DNA from: an uncultured Bacteroidota bacterium | GTDB lineage: Bacteria; Bacteroidota; Bacteroidia; Chitinophagales; Chitinophagaceae | Length of the DNA: 64,000 nt | Assembly (NCBI GenBank): GCA_903837525.1 | Contig: CAILUU010000005.1 | Location: forward strand, 27,648-91,647 | Reading direction: 5' to 3' | Shown: in pieces, positions 40,809-51,920 of the stretch | Numbering within the stretch: the first letter of the stretch is position 1 | Layout of the letters: the number at the start of each line of letters is the position of its first letter | The notes under the pieces: model-generated | Seen by the model: the letters and a program-made list of their open reading frames with translations, nothing else | Database searches by the model: none | Told to the model about the DNA's origin: nothing | Translations under genes and position numbers: made by a program

Positions 40809-41323
40809 GTGTATGTTTTTAATTTTGGTAACAGCAAAAGTACAACTATCCTTATTCTTGCACCTTATTAATATAAAAATACAAACGGCCTTTTATATGT
40901 TGATGTATAAATTAGCGTTGTTTGTATTTTGCTAATTTACTTAACTTTAAGTAACAAATTACCAAAATATAAAACTTGAATTATTTTTTACAAGCATAAC
41001 AAGTTTTGGTTTTTTAGTAAACACATACCGGTACAACCACCACAATAGACCCTGCAAAAAAAGACAGAATAACCACAATTACTGCCGGTTGGGATATGAC
41101 ATAAAAAAGTAGGCGCCACTACCACAAATAGACCGTACCCAAAGATGATAAGCAGGGTTATAAGCAGGCATCTTTGCAGAGGCGATGAAAAAATACCGCT
41201 TCAAAGTATCTGGATAATTTTTGAACTTTAATATATTATTAAATTTTTAAAAGAATCAAGTTCTACGTTCTAAGTAAAGCAATTGAATTATATTTGGAAA
41301 ATTATAAAACTAAAAAAATCAAA

Positions 41324-41842
41324 ATGAAAAAAAGTATTCAATTATTTGCTTTGCTAGTAGTCTCTTCTGTTGTGTTATTTTCTTGTTCTAACAGCCAAAA
41401 ACCAGAGGATGTAGCAAAACAATTTACAAAAGCTTTGATTGAACAAAAATGGGAAGAGGCAAAGAAATTATCCGACGATGATACAAAAAGCCTAATACAA
41501 TTAATGCAATCATTTAGCGGAATGGGGGGAGCTGCAATATCTAAAGATTCAGCAGCTAAATTAAATGCACAGGTAGAATTTGTAAAATCTGAAGTAAAAG
41601 ATTCTACTGCTACCGTTTACTTTAAAGATAAAGCATCCTCATCAGAACAACCACTTACATTGAAAAAAATTAATGGCAAATGGTTAGTTTCTATGAAAAA
41701 AGAATCTATGAATAAAGAATCTATGAAAAAAGAAGGAAAGGAGGGTGAAAATCCAGCCAATGCTTCAGGCGATAGCACAGGACTGCTACTTAATGGTGAT
41801 AGTACGCTACTTCAAAGTACAGACACCAGCGACCAGCAATAA
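41324..41842 (+). CDS. DUF4878-like lipoprotein with K/E-rich tail
   Basis: SSVVLFSCSNSQKPEDVAKQFTKALIEQKWEEAKKL; lipobox. Confidence 0.75.
   Translation: MKKSIQLFALLVVSSVVLFSCSNSQKPEDVAKQFTKALIEQKWEEAKKLSDDDTKSLIQLMQSFSGMGGAAISKDSAAKLNAQVEFVKSEVKDSTATVYFKDKASSSEQPLTLKKINGKWLVSMKKESMNKESMKKEGKEGENPANASGDSTGLLLNGDSTLLQSTDTSDQQ
41693..41737 (+). repeat. Three tandem 15-bp units (ATGAAWAAAGAAKST-like)
   Basis: ATGAAAAAAGAATCT / ATGAATAAAGAATCT / ATGAAAAAAGAAGGA, encoding MKKES MNKES MKKEG. Confidence 0.85.
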
Positions 41843-41884
41843 AGCTCATTAATATTTATTAAATAATTTTACTCCAATAATAAA

Positions 41885-42556
41885 ATGAAACTTAAAATAT
41901 TTTATTTTATTATTGGAGTATTTTTTTTTATACTAATTGGTATAAAAATATTTTTCTATCTTGATGCCTTAGAAGAAAAAAGAGAAGTAAAAAACAAATT
42001 CAATTACCGTAGGATTTCACCCACTGAAATTGCTAAAATACAAGAAGGAGACTTTATTCTAAGAAGGGGATTTGGCTTTTTTAGTGATGTAATAGCAACT
42101 CGACTCAACCAAGCTCCTTTTGATTTAACCCATGCAGGAATAATAGTTATCGACCATGGGAAATGGGCGGTAGTCCATTCACTTTCATCAGATGTTTCCA
42201 AAATAGATGGAATACAGATTCAATATTTAGATGAATTTTTGAAATATTCCCAACCAAACAAAATAGTAATCACTCGCTTTAAATCACCCTCCACTAATAC
42301 CAATTCTCAAATAGCTAGTTTGGCTAAATACCATCTTAATAAAAAAATCCCCTTTGATCATTTCGGTGATTTCGAGGATTCCACCTCCATGTATTGTACA
42401 GAACTAATCTTACACATACTAAACAAGGACTTAAAAATATTGAAAATAGATAAAACAAAACAAGAAAAACAGGACTTTCTTTTCACCATGAAAAAAATGT
42501 ATGATACCAATTATTTTAAACTAGTGGTGAATACGTACCATTCAAATAAAGAATAG
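41885..42556 (+). CDS. YiiX/YebB-like NlpC/P60-superfamily (permuted papain-like) hydrolase
   Basis: IQEGDFILRRG...DLTHAGIIV...MYCTELILHI. Confidence 0.82.
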   Translation: MKLKIFYFIIGVFFFILIGIKIFFYLDALEEKREVKNKFNYRRISPTEIAKIQEGDFILRRGFGFFSDVIATRLNQAPFDLTHAGIIVIDHGKWAVVHSLSSDVSKIDGIQIQYLDEFLKYSQPNKIVITRFKSPSTNTNSQIASLAKYHLNKKIPFDHFGDFEDSTSMYCTELILHILNKDLKILKIDKTKQEKQDFLFTMKKMYDTNYFKLVVNTYHSNKE

Positions 42557-42670
42557 TAATTATAGCAATAAATCATTTTTTATTTCTTAGGAAAAAGAAG
42601 AACAGTCTATTTAGTAAGGATATTTTATTTTTTAATAAAGAATTAGTCTGTGTAAATCTGTTTTTTTATT

Positions 42671-44176
42671 CTAACGCATGGCTAAAATTTCCTCCACCAC
42701 ATTTCGTTCGTTACTTAACCTTGGTACTTTATGTTGGCCTCCTAGCTTGCCTTTGCTTCGTAACCATTCTTTAAATATTCCTTTTTTTGCGGCGTGTACT
42801 ATGGGCATACGTAAGGCAATATCTTTATAACGCTTGGCCTCATAATCGCTATTAATAGTTTTAAGGGCCGCATCTAACTCGGTTGTAAATAGTTGTAAAT
42901 TTTGTGGTGGTACATCAAACTCTATTAACCACTCATGTGTACCATTGCTACTTTCGCTAAAATAAACGGGAGCTGCGGTATAGTCGTTTACCACAGCATT
43001 TGTTTTTGCTGCAGCCCATGCAATTGCTTTGTCGGTATTATCTACCATTACCTCTTCGCCAAAGGCGTTCATGTAATGTTTTAAACGGCCTGTTACTTTT
43101 ATTTTGTACGGGTTAAGATGTGTAAATTTTATAGTATCGCCAATGATATAACGCCAAAGCCCACCCGTAGTACTTATAACCAGCGCATAGTTTTTATCTA
43201 GTTGTACATCTTTTAATCCTACTGTTTGCGGCTTAGGTTTACCATATTCTTCAACAGGCATAAACTCGTAAAAAATACCATGTTCGGTAAAAAGTAATAA
43301 GCCATCATCGTTAGGTGTTTGTTGCCCCGCTATAAAACCTTCGCTAGCATTATATATTTCTAAGTAGTTTATTTTTGTGCCAAGTATTTTATCAAACTGT
43401 TCTTTATAGGGTACAAAAGATACACCTCCGTTTATATATAATTCTAAATTTGGCCATACTTCGTTAATGGTTTTTTTTTCTTTTATTTCTAGTATTCGTT
43501 TCAGCAATAGCAAGGTCCAGGTGGGTACACCAGCAAGCGATGTTACATTTTCGTTTGCGGTTATTTGTGCTAGTTGCTCTATTTTATTTTCCCACTCATC
43601 TAACAAGGCTACACTAAGCTCGGGCGTACGAATCCACTGCCCCCAAAAGGGCGTATTCTGCATAAGTACTGCACTTAAATCACCAAATTGTATATCATTA
43701 TTTAGTTTACTTATTTGGTGGCTGCCGCCAACCACTAACCCTTTACCGGTAAGTAAATTGCTACTAGGAAAAAATTTGTAGTAATTACTTAAGACATCTT
43801 TACTGGCTTTAAAATGATTTTGTTGCAGGCTCTCATCGCTTATAGGAATAAATTTACTTTTTGCAGAACTTGTTCCACTACTTTTTGCAAACCAAAATAC
43901 AGGTGTATTCCATAAAACATTTTCCTCGCCTTGCATCATTCTATTAATGTAAGGCTCTACATCATTATACTCTTGTAAGGGTACTTTTTGTTTAAATTCT
44001 TTTACACTAAATAGTTTATTAAAGCCATATTTTTTCCCAAATTCGGTGTATTGGGCTGCAGTAATTAGCTCTTGTAAAACCTCTCGTTGGGTAGCAACAG
44101 GGTTGTTGCTCCAATTATCTATACGCCAAAGCCTCATTCGGGCTATTTTAGATATTATAGAGGAGAGAAGATTCAT
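42671..44176 (-). CDS. GH3 auxin-responsive promoter family protein
   Basis: FAKSSGTSSAKSKFIPIS, YNASEGF, TGGLWRYIIGDTIKFT, GGQHKVPRL. Confidence 0.9.
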   Translation of the reverse strand: MNLLSSIISKIARMRLWRIDNWSNNPVATQREVLQELITAAQYTEFGKKYGFNKLFSVKEFKQKVPLQEYNDVEPYINRMMQGEENVLWNTPVFWFAKSSGTSSAKSKFIPISDESLQQNHFKASKDVLSNYYKFFPSSNLLTGKGLVVGGSHQISKLNNDIQFGDLSAVLMQNTPFWGQWIRTPELSVALLDEWENKIEQLAQITANENVTSLAGVPTWTLLLLKRILEIKEKKTINEVWPNLELYINGGVSFVPYKEQFDKILGTKINYLEIYNASEGFIAGQQTPNDDGLLLFTEHGIFYEFMPVEEYGKPKPQTVGLKDVQLDKNYALVISTTGGLWRYIIGDTIKFTHLNPYKIKVTGRLKHYMNAFGEEVMVDNTDKAIAWAAAKTNAVVNDYTAAPVYFSESSNGTHEWLIEFDVPPQNLQLFTTELDAALKTINSDYEAKRYKDIALRMPIVHAAKKGIFKEWLRSKGKLGGQHKVPRLSNERNVVEEILAMR

Positions 44177-44229
44177 TTTGTAGCAAAATACAAAATGAAA
44201 GTGAGATTAATTCGTTATCTCATTGAAAA

Positions 44230-44994
44230 TTACTGTGCGGCCTCGTCATGCAAATAATCCTTTCTCTTCAATTCAAAATTTCTACCAAGGTATAAACGAC
44301 GCACTTGCTCATCGCCAGCTAATTCTTCGGCAGTGCCATGTTTAAATATTTTACCATCAATTAATAAGTATGCTCTATCGCAAATACTTAAGGTTTCGTT
44401 TACATTATGATCGGTAATTAATATACCAATATTTTTATATTTTAATTTAGCTACAATAGCTTGTATATCTTCAACAGCAATAGGATCAACCCCCGCAAAG
44501 GGTTCATCTAATAAAATAAATTTAGGGTCAACAGCTAATGCTCTTGCAATTTCAGTACGGCGGCGTTCGCCACCACTAAGCGTATCGCCATTATTTTTTC
44601 GTACTTTTTGTAACCTAAATTCATCTAACAAGCTTTCTAATTTTTCTTTTTGTTGTGCCTTATTTAGTTTGGTCATTTCTAAAATAGCTGTAATGTTTTC
44701 TTCTACACTTAGTTTTCTAAATACGCTTGCCTCTTGTGGTAAATAACCAATACCCATTTGTGCCCGTTTGTACATAGGCAATTTGGTAATATTAATATCG
44801 CTTAAAAACACTTCGCCTTCATCGGGCTTTACTAAGCCTATCACTTGATAAAAGGAGGTGGTTTTACCTGCGCCATTTGGCCCAAGTAGACCTACAATTT
44901 CTCCTTGGCTTACATTAAACGACACATTGTTTACAACAGTGCGGCTGCCATAAGCTTTTACTAAATTTTTGGTATGTATAGTTAAATTCAAAAC
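44230..44994 (-). CDS. lptB: LPS export ABC transporter ATP-binding protein
   Basis: [53 protein letters not shown]; start trimmed to about 44994. Confidence 0.94.
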   Translation of the reverse strand, partial: VLNLTIHTKNLVKAYGSRTVVNNVSFNVSQGEIVGLLGPNGAGKTTSFYQVIGLVKPDEGEVFLSDINITKLPMYKRAQMGIGYLPQEASVFRKLSVEENITAILEMTKLNKAQQKEKLESLLDEFRLQKVRKNNGDTLSGGERRRTEIARALAVDPKFILLDEPFAGVDPIAVEDIQAIVAKLKYKNIGILITDHNVNETLSICDRAYLLIDGKIFKHGTAEELAGDEQVRRLYLGRNFELKRKDYLHDEAAQ

Positions 44995-45141
44995 TTGTGT
45001 TTTTACAAAAATAACGTAAAGCATTGAATGAATAAACAAGCGAATACATTTAACAACTGTTTGTGCTTTACTACATCTTAGCTATGTTTGCATTTAATTT
45101 ATTATTAACTTAAAATAATGGGGGCCATAAGGGGTTAGGGT

Positions 45142-46095
45142 ATGAAGGTTACAGACCATATTGCACAAGCTAAAGAAACATTAATGTCGTTTGAGGTACT
45201 GCCTCCTTTAAAGGGAAAAGGTATTGAGGCCTTGTATACACACTTAAACCCATTAATGGAGTTTAAACCAGCTTTTATTAATGTAACCTATCATAGAAGT
45301 GAGCATGTTTTTAAAAAACGTGTTGATGGTACCTTTGAAAAAGTTATTGTTCGTAAACGCCCAGGTACCGAAAGTATTTGTGCTGCTATTATGAATAAAT
45401 ATAATGTTGATACTGTACCCCATTTAATTTGCGGCGGTTTTAATATAAACGATACAGAAGATGCCTTAATTAATTTACGTTATTTGGGTATTGACAATGT
45501 TTTGGTGTTACGTGGCGATGCTGCAAAAAACGAAACTGCTTTTGAGCCAGAACTTGGTGGACATAAATATGCTAGCGAATTACTTAAACAAGTAGTGGAT
45601 TTAAATGCTGGTATTTATTTAGATGATGAATTGAAAGGTACACATAAAACCGAATTTTGTATTGGTGTAGCTGGCTACCCCGAAAAACATTTTGAAGCCC
45701 CAAACCTAGATACTGATTTACAATATTTAAAGGCTAAGGTTGATGCTGGTGCAGATTATATTATTACGCAAATGTTTTTTGATAATAAGAAATACTTTGC
45801 TTTTGTTGATGCTTGTAAAGCTGCTGGTATTAATGTACCTATTATACCAGGGTTAAAACCCATTTATACAAAAAAGCAATTAACTATTTTACCTAAAACG
45901 TTTAGTATAGAATTGCCTACCGATTTAAGTAACGAAGTATTAAAATGTAAAAGCGATGAAGAGGTAGAAAAAGTAGGTGCTGCTTGGTTGTTACAGCAAA
46001 GTAAAGAGTTAAAAGAATATGGGGTACCGGTATTACATTATTATACCCTGGGCAGGCCAGTTTTAATTGCCGATGTGGTAAAACAACTTGTTTAG
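45142..46095 (+). CDS. metF: Methylenetetrahydrofolate reductase
   Basis: SFEVLPPLKGKGIEALY, VLRGD, GVAGYPEKH, ITQMFFDN, IPGLKPI. Confidence 0.95.
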   Translation: MKVTDHIAQAKETLMSFEVLPPLKGKGIEALYTHLNPLMEFKPAFINVTYHRSEHVFKKRVDGTFEKVIVRKRPGTESICAAIMNKYNVDTVPHLICGGFNINDTEDALINLRYLGIDNVLVLRGDAAKNETAFEPELGGHKYASELLKQVVDLNAGIYLDDELKGTHKTEFCIGVAGYPEKHFEAPNLDTDLQYLKAKVDAGADYIITQMFFDNKKYFAFVDACKAAGINVPIIPGLKPIYTKKQLTILPKTFSIELPTDLSNEVLKCKSDEEVEKVGAAWLLQQSKELKEYGVPVLHYYTLGRPVLIADVVKQLV

Positions 46096-46135
46096 TAATA
46101 AAAAAGACCACGGATTATTATAAAGTACGTTAACT

Positions 46136-48082
46136 TTATTTCAACAAAGATTTGAACACGTTTTCATTTACTTTAACTGGGTATTTCTTTTTTAATTCGC
46201 TCAGCCATTGTTCCTCTACAATAGTTTGGTAATCGTTTATAATTAACCCCTTAGCCTCATCAAAACTACGTTGTTCGTTGGCGTTATATAACTTTAAGAT
46301 TTTTACAAAACTTGCTGTTCCGTCTAACGCATTTATAATAGGCTCTGTAGTATTTCCAATAATTAAAGTAGCGCCTTCTTTTACAGGTATTTGTGTAAGC
46401 TCATAACGAGCACTGTCTGCTTGTATGGTATTATTAGCCTCTTCGGTAATATTTTTCCAAGATTTTCCTGCATTTAAATCTAGTATTACTTTTTTAGCTG
46501 TTGCTTCGCTAGTACAATTAAATAAAAGCACTAAAGCACTTGCCGCCCATTTATATTTTGCTTTGTTTGCTTCATAATATTTCTGTAACCCAACATTATC
46601 GTTAGATGCTTTGCTCCAAACTTTACGTTCCATAATTTCAAACAGCATATTACCTTCTTTAAACTCCAGCATTTGATATTTATAATCGGCATTATACGTT
46701 TCTAAATTCTTTTTATAAAAATCTAAAGCACTGGTATTAACAAATTTTGTTAGTAGGCTAGCGTTATTTTCTCCTTGATAAAGCTCATTATTGGTTTTGT
46801 ATTCCTTTATAAAGTTTAGCCAATTTGTCCCAGTAAACGTTGTTTTATTAAACGAAAAAACGGTTTTATTAGCAATAGGAAATTTTGTACTTGCGATGTT
46901 AGGGTTTTTGGTTATACTGTCGGCATATTTAAATAAATCAGCTTCTTTTGTTGCTGAATTTTTTTTGTAGCCAAGTTTACTTAAAATTTCTTGAGCAAAT
47001 TTTTCTTTGGCTGTATTTATTCTACCATCTTGTTGTACACGTTGTTTTAGCTCCATTAAAAAATTAGAGGCATCGGTGGTAGAGGGTGTAGGTGTTTGCT
47101 CTAAGCGCTTTATAATATGATAACCAAAGGCGGTTGTAAAAACTAGAGAAACATCTCCATTTTTGCTTAGCTTAAAAATTTCTTTTTCAAACGATGGTTG
47201 AAATTTTCCTGTGGTAAATTCAGGAAGCTCTCCTCCGGCAGCATAGGTCATTTTATCATCGCTATATGTTTTTGCTAAAAAGGCAAAGTTGCTACCATTT
47301 TTTACTAAGTCGTAAATAGAATCTGCTTTTGCTTTTATTTCTGGAGTGTTACTAGCATCTTGACCTGGAGCAAAAGCCAATAGAATTTGTGCTATACGCC
47401 ATTTACCTGCACTTTTTCTTTCCTCAATATTTTTAAAAATATGTATGCCTTTTTTAGACCGAAAGATAGCAGACGTTTGCCCAGCGCCTAGTTTATAAAT
47501 AATATTTTCATATTCGTATGGTACAGAAAAAGCTGTTACAAAGCCAATATCGCCATGCTTTACAACACTTATTTTTGATGCATCGGTTGCTATTTGGTTA
47601 TACGCAGTATTGCCTTCTTTTAATTGTTTGCCAATTTCTTTTAATGCTTCATAGGCTTTAAGGGTATCGGTAGGTGTTGCGTCGTCCTTAATGGGTCCAA
47701 AAAAATAATACGTATGCACATCTTTCTGTATTCTTTCAAACGCTTCGTTGGTTAATGCTTCTACACTTTTTTCATCGCTCATGTAGCTATCTTCCACCTG
47801 CGTTTTAAAGCTTTGCAAATCGTATTGTAGTTGCGGCAAGGTATCAATACCTAAATCTTGTGCTGCCTTTACTTTTAGCTTAAATTTTGTATACAGCTCT
47901 AAGTATTCTTTTAAAGAGGCTTGCTTATCTACAACTACTATTTTGTTTTTATTATATGCTTTTAAAAACTCTTCTTTACTAACAAGGTTAGTGCCATAGC
48001 TAAAAAGTGTTTGAGCAACTAATGTATTTGCAGTACTTAATAAAAAAGAAAAAAATACAATAAACTTCAGTTTGTTTAACAT
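46136..48082 (-). CDS. Periplasmic peptidylprolyl isomerase (SurA/parvulin type)
   Basis: Signal peptide; two parvulin-like domains (SDDKMTYAAGGELPEFTTGKFQPSFEKEIFKL..GYHIIKRLE). Confidence 0.9.
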   Translation of the reverse strand: MLNKLKFIVFFSFLLSTANTLVAQTLFSYGTNLVSKEEFLKAYNKNKIVVVDKQASLKEYLELYTKFKLKVKAAQDLGIDTLPQLQYDLQSFKTQVEDSYMSDEKSVEALTNEAFERIQKDVHTYYFFGPIKDDATPTDTLKAYEALKEIGKQLKEGNTAYNQIATDASKISVVKHGDIGFVTAFSVPYEYENIIYKLGAGQTSAIFRSKKGIHIFKNIEERKSAGKWRIAQILLAFAPGQDASNTPEIKAKADSIYDLVKNGSNFAFLAKTYSDDKMTYAAGGELPEFTTGKFQPSFEKEIFKLSKNGDVSLVFTTAFGYHIIKRLEQTPTPSTTDASNFLMELKQRVQQDGRINTAKEKFAQEILSKLGYKKNSATKEADLFKYADSITKNPNIASTKFPIANKTVFSFNKTTFTGTNWLNFIKEYKTNNELYQGENNASLLTKFVNTSALDFYKKNLETYNADYKYQMLEFKEGNMLFEIMERKVWSKASNDNVGLQKYYEANKAKYKWAASALVLLFNCTSEATAKKVILDLNAGKSWKNITEEANNTIQADSARYELTQIPVKEGATLIIGNTTEPIINALDGTASFVKILKLYNANEQRSFDEAKGLIINDYQTIVEEQWLSELKKKYPVKVNENVFKSLLK

Positions 48083-48087
48083 ATCAA

Positions 48088-49524
48088 TTAGTTCGTTTTA
48101 TTTTTTTTAATTTTTTCTTCAAGCAATTCATTCATTTGTTGTATGGTTAATTTTTTGCCTACTATACGCTTGTCTTTATCTAACAAATACAAAATGGGGG
48201 TACTTGTAACATCATACAGCTGCCTAAAGCTCGGTTTTTGTGCAGCATTGTCAGCGGCTATCATTGCTTTAGTTTGGTAAGCATGTTGCCAATCGGCAAT
48301 TTTATTATTCCCAATAAATTTTAACCATTCTGTATTTCCGATGGGTTCGTTTTCGGGTGTGTATACTGCAAATATTTTTACCCCCTTGCTTTTCCAACTA
48401 GCCCTGTAAATACTATCTAGCCTTGGAACTTCTATTTTACAATGCCCACAGTTTGGGTCCCAAAAACAAACAACTGTAAAATCGGCATTTACGGTATATA
48501 AAGAGGTTGGTTTGTCTGCTGTATCAATCATATCTAAATTAGCAGCTTGCTCACCAATTAAATTACTCATAAGCATATACGCTCTTCGGCTAATATATTC
48601 CGTTTGAGTACTATTTAGCCAGTAGCTAGCTCCCTTACTGTGATAGTTATTAAACAAATGAACCAAAACAGCATCTTGCCCCATATATTTTGGGTTTAAA
48701 TAAAAATCGGTGTACCAGTTTAATAAATATTTATATAACTCTGGGCTACTACGGGCCAATAATAATTTGTAATCAATATCTTTTATAAGGCTGTCTGCAT
48801 TAATTTCTACTTCGCCATAAAAACGTTGAAGTTTTGGTAATAAGAAAGGTGTACGAATTAATCTATCATCCATAAACGTTATACCATCCCAAAAATGTTT
48901 TTTATAATAATAAAAATTAGCTGCACTATCTTCTCTTGTTTTTGGATTTTGCATTAAAGCAGGCGTTTCTTTCATTGCTAATAAAAGTGAAGCCATCATA
49001 GATTCTGGCTGATTTTTAACAATACTCTCTCTATACACACTCATTTCGTTACTATAAGCATTATACTTGTTTTCGTGTAAAATAGAGTCGGCTTTTGTAG
49101 TACTTGCTAAATAAGCTTTGCCTTCGGCATCTCTTAATCTACCTTTAGTAGTTACTGTTTTTTGATATTGTTGATACAATATATTTTCTTTTGAGCCTGT
49201 AATTACGGTTTTAAAAACTAAGTCAGATGAGTCTAAAGTGATGTTTATTTTTTGTTCTTTATCAATTAAAAAATCTACCCTACGCCTATCGGGTAATACA
49301 AGTACATAAATACCCCCAAGCAGTTTTGTTTTTCCGGCAAATGTTATACTGCCATCTTTTTTAATAATGCCACTATCTTGTATATTTAAGTTGCTGCCAT
49401 TATAATAGGTAAAATAGGTTAGGCCTTTTGTATACCCTTTAGCTTTTACGCTTATTAAGTAAGCCTGTGCAAAAGCAATTTTTGCAACGAATAAAATAAA
49501 AAATGTTGTTACTAGCTTTTTCAT
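48088..49524 (-). CDS. TlpA-like thioredoxin-fold protein (DUF4369/DUF5106 type)
   Basis: Signal peptide; VVCFWDPNCGHCKIEVPRLDSIY. Confidence 0.88.
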   Translation of the reverse strand: MKKLVTTFFILFVAKIAFAQAYLISVKAKGYTKGLTYFTYYNGSNLNIQDSGIIKKDGSITFAGKTKLLGGIYVLVLPDRRRVDFLIDKEQKINITLDSSDLVFKTVITGSKENILYQQYQKTVTTKGRLRDAEGKAYLASTTKADSILHENKYNAYSNEMSVYRESIVKNQPESMMASLLLAMKETPALMQNPKTREDSAANFYYYKKHFWDGITFMDDRLIRTPFLLPKLQRFYGEVEINADSLIKDIDYKLLLARSSPELYKYLLNWYTDFYLNPKYMGQDAVLVHLFNNYHSKGASYWLNSTQTEYISRRAYMLMSNLIGEQAANLDMIDTADKPTSLYTVNADFTVVCFWDPNCGHCKIEVPRLDSIYRASWKSKGVKIFAVYTPENEPIGNTEWLKFIGNNKIADWQHAYQTKAMIAADNAAQKPSFRQLYDVTSTPILYLLDKDKRIVGKKLTIQQMNELLEEKIKKNKTN

Positions 49525-49737
49525 TGTATAATTAAGGATAGCAAATGTATTTAAAATGGTTGATTTAACTATGGTTTACTTAAAGGCAACTATATATGGA
49601 TTGCCTATTATTAACAACTATTTTACAAATAAATTTATCAAAAACAAACGACGAGAACAAAGAGTCCCAGGTTTTAACTAAATTATTTCCTTTTTTGCTT
49701 TGTATCGTTGTGTGCAACAAAAAAGTATTTTTGCCTT

Positions 49738-51156
49738 GTGAAAAAAGAAAAAAAGCGAATTGTACTAGAAAATATTATAGTAACTGACTATGCGGCAGAA
49801 GGTAAGGCCCTAGTAAAAATTGATGGAAAGGTAATTTTTATTAGTGGCGCTGTCCCTGGCGATGTGGTGGATGTTTTTTTAACCAAAAATAAAAAAGACT
49901 GGGCAGAGGCAAGAGTTATTGAAATAAAACAACCTTCTACAGAAAGGCAAGTACCCTTTTGTAAACACTTTGGTTTATGTGGTGGTTGTAAATGGCAAAT
50001 GTTACCCTATGCAAAACAACTACAATATAAACAACAAGAAGTTGAGCAAAACTTAAAACGAATTGGCAAAGTAGATTTGCCCGAGTTAATGCCTATTGTT
50101 GGCGCAGATGATGACAAACATTACAGAAATAAATTAGAGTTTACATTTAGCAATAAAAGATATTTATTGCCCGAGGAAATGGCTACTGAAGAAACCACCT
50201 TACAATCCAACGCATTAGGCTTTCATGTACCTCGTTTATTTGATAAAATAATTGATATACAAGAATGCTTTTTAATGGATGATGTAAACAATAGCATTCG
50301 AAACACTGTTAGAGATTTTGCTTTACTACACAATTTTACTTTTTACGATGTAAGGCAGCATACTGGATGGTTACGCAATATTGTAATTCGTTATTGCACC
50401 ACTAGTGAGTTAATGGTAAATATTATTTTTAATAACGAAGATGAAGAAAATAGAAAATTATTATTAGATGATTTATTGTTAAAGGTTCCATCAATCTCAA
50501 CATTACTATATACCATTAACCCAAAATTTAACGATACTATTTACGATTTAACCCCAGTAACCTATTTCGGCAAAGGTTACGCCATAGAAAAATTAGAAAA
50601 TTTTTCATTTAAAATTTCTCCTAAATCATTTTTTCAAACAAATACCAAACAAGCCGAAAAGTTATACCAAATTACCAGAAATTTTGCAGGACTAACTGGT
50701 GACGAAGTGGTATACGATTTGTATTGTGGCACTGGAAGCATAGGAATTTTTTTAAGCCAAGGAGCAAAAAAAATAATTGGAGTAGAAGCTATTGAAGATG
50801 CTATTGAAGATGCTAAAGAAAATGCAGCGCTCAATGCTATTAACCACACCCATTTTTTTGCTGGCGATGTTATTAAAATTTGTAACGATGAATTTTTTGC
50901 CACACATGGCAAGCCAGATGTAGTTATTACCGACCCTCCAAGAGCAGGAATGCATGAAAAATTAGTAAATAAATTACTAGACATTGAGGCTCCAAAAATT
51001 ATATATGTTAGTTGTAATACTGCTACACAAGCAAGAGATATTGGTTTACTTAACGAAAAATATAGTGTAAAAAAAATACAGCCTGTAGATATGTTTCCGC
51101 ATACCCACCATATTGAATGTGTGGTGCTATTGGTATTGAGGCAAAAGGTGTTATAG
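49738..51156 (+). CDS. rlmD: 23S rRNA (uracil-C5)-methyltransferase (RlmD/RumA family)
   Basis: TRAM domain; CKHFGLCGGCKWQ cluster motif, VYDLYCGTGSIGIFL, DPPRAGMH, YVSCN; GTG start 4 nt after TATTTTTG. Confidence 0.92.
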   Translation: MKKEKKRIVLENIIVTDYAAEGKALVKIDGKVIFISGAVPGDVVDVFLTKNKKDWAEARVIEIKQPSTERQVPFCKHFGLCGGCKWQMLPYAKQLQYKQQEVEQNLKRIGKVDLPELMPIVGADDDKHYRNKLEFTFSNKRYLLPEEMATEETTLQSNALGFHVPRLFDKIIDIQECFLMDDVNNSIRNTVRDFALLHNFTFYDVRQHTGWLRNIVIRYCTTSELMVNIIFNNEDEENRKLLLDDLLLKVPSISTLLYTINPKFNDTIYDLTPVTYFGKGYAIEKLENFSFKISPKSFFQTNTKQAEKLYQITRNFAGLTGDEVVYDLYCGTGSIGIFLSQGAKKIIGVEAIEDAIEDAKENAALNAINHTHFFAGDVIKICNDEFFATHGKPDVVITDPPRAGMHEKLVNKLLDIEAPKIIYVSCNTATQARDIGLLNEKYSVKKIQPVDMFPHTHHIECVVLLVLRQKVL

Positions 51157-51203
51157 GCTAAGTTTTTTGCCCATTGATTTTATAAAATTTTAAAAATTAA
51201 TTT

Positions 51204-51866
51204 ATGTCATTTTTTAATACTGGAAATAGAGTGCAAAAAGATACACCTATTGTTTTAAATTTAGTAATTATAAATGTGTTGGTTTTTATAGCACAAAATT
51301 TATTCAATAAAGAAGATTTGTCTCTCTCGGATAAGCTAGCCATACACAATTACTCTTCGGATTATTTTGAGCCTTACCAAATCGTAACCAATATGTTTGC
51401 CCATGGCGGCATAGGGCATATTTTTTTTAATATGTTTGCTTTATACACCTTTGGCTCAATATTAGAAAGAGTTTGGGGACATAAACGTTTTTTAATTTTT
51501 TACCTTATTTGTGGGTTGGTTGCAAGTATTGCATCTATGTTTTTTTTAAAAGATCAACTTTTTTTTGATAGTGTAAATAATCAAAATGTTTTACAAGTAG
51601 GCAGCGCTTTGGGTGCTTCTGGTGCTATTATGGGTTTGTTTGCTGCTTTTGCCTATTTGTTTCCAAATACCGAATTGTATATTATGTTTATTCCTGTACC
51701 CATAAAAGCAAAATGGGCGGTAGCATTAATGGTGGCCTTAGATTTATTTGGCCAGTTTGGACCCGTAAAAACTGGTATTGGGCATTATGCACATTTAAGT
51801 GGTTTAATCACTGGTTTTTTAATGGTTTTATATTGGAATAAAAATAATAAGAAAACATTCTATTAA
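51204..51866 (+). CDS. Rhomboid family intramembrane serine protease (apparently active)
   Basis: GHIFFNMFALYTFG, GASGAIMGL catalytic Ser, GHYAHLSGLITG catalytic His. Confidence 0.93.
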   Translation: MSFFNTGNRVQKDTPIVLNLVIINVLVFIAQNLFNKEDLSLSDKLAIHNYSSDYFEPYQIVTNMFAHGGIGHIFFNMFALYTFGSILERVWGHKRFLIFYLICGLVASIASMFFLKDQLFFDSVNNQNVLQVGSALGASGAIMGLFAAFAYLFPNTELYIMFIPVPIKAKWAVALMVALDLFGQFGPVKTGIGHYAHLSGLITGFLMVLYWNKNNKKTFY

Positions 51867-51920
51867 TACTTAACAATAAGTTGAGTAAACTGTTAGTAAT
51901 TTTACATAAACATATTTTTT

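Noticed and set aside
45040-45141. SAM riboswitch upstream of metF
   Set aside because: Only about 100 nt of AT-rich sequence with no recognisable SAM-aptamer helices
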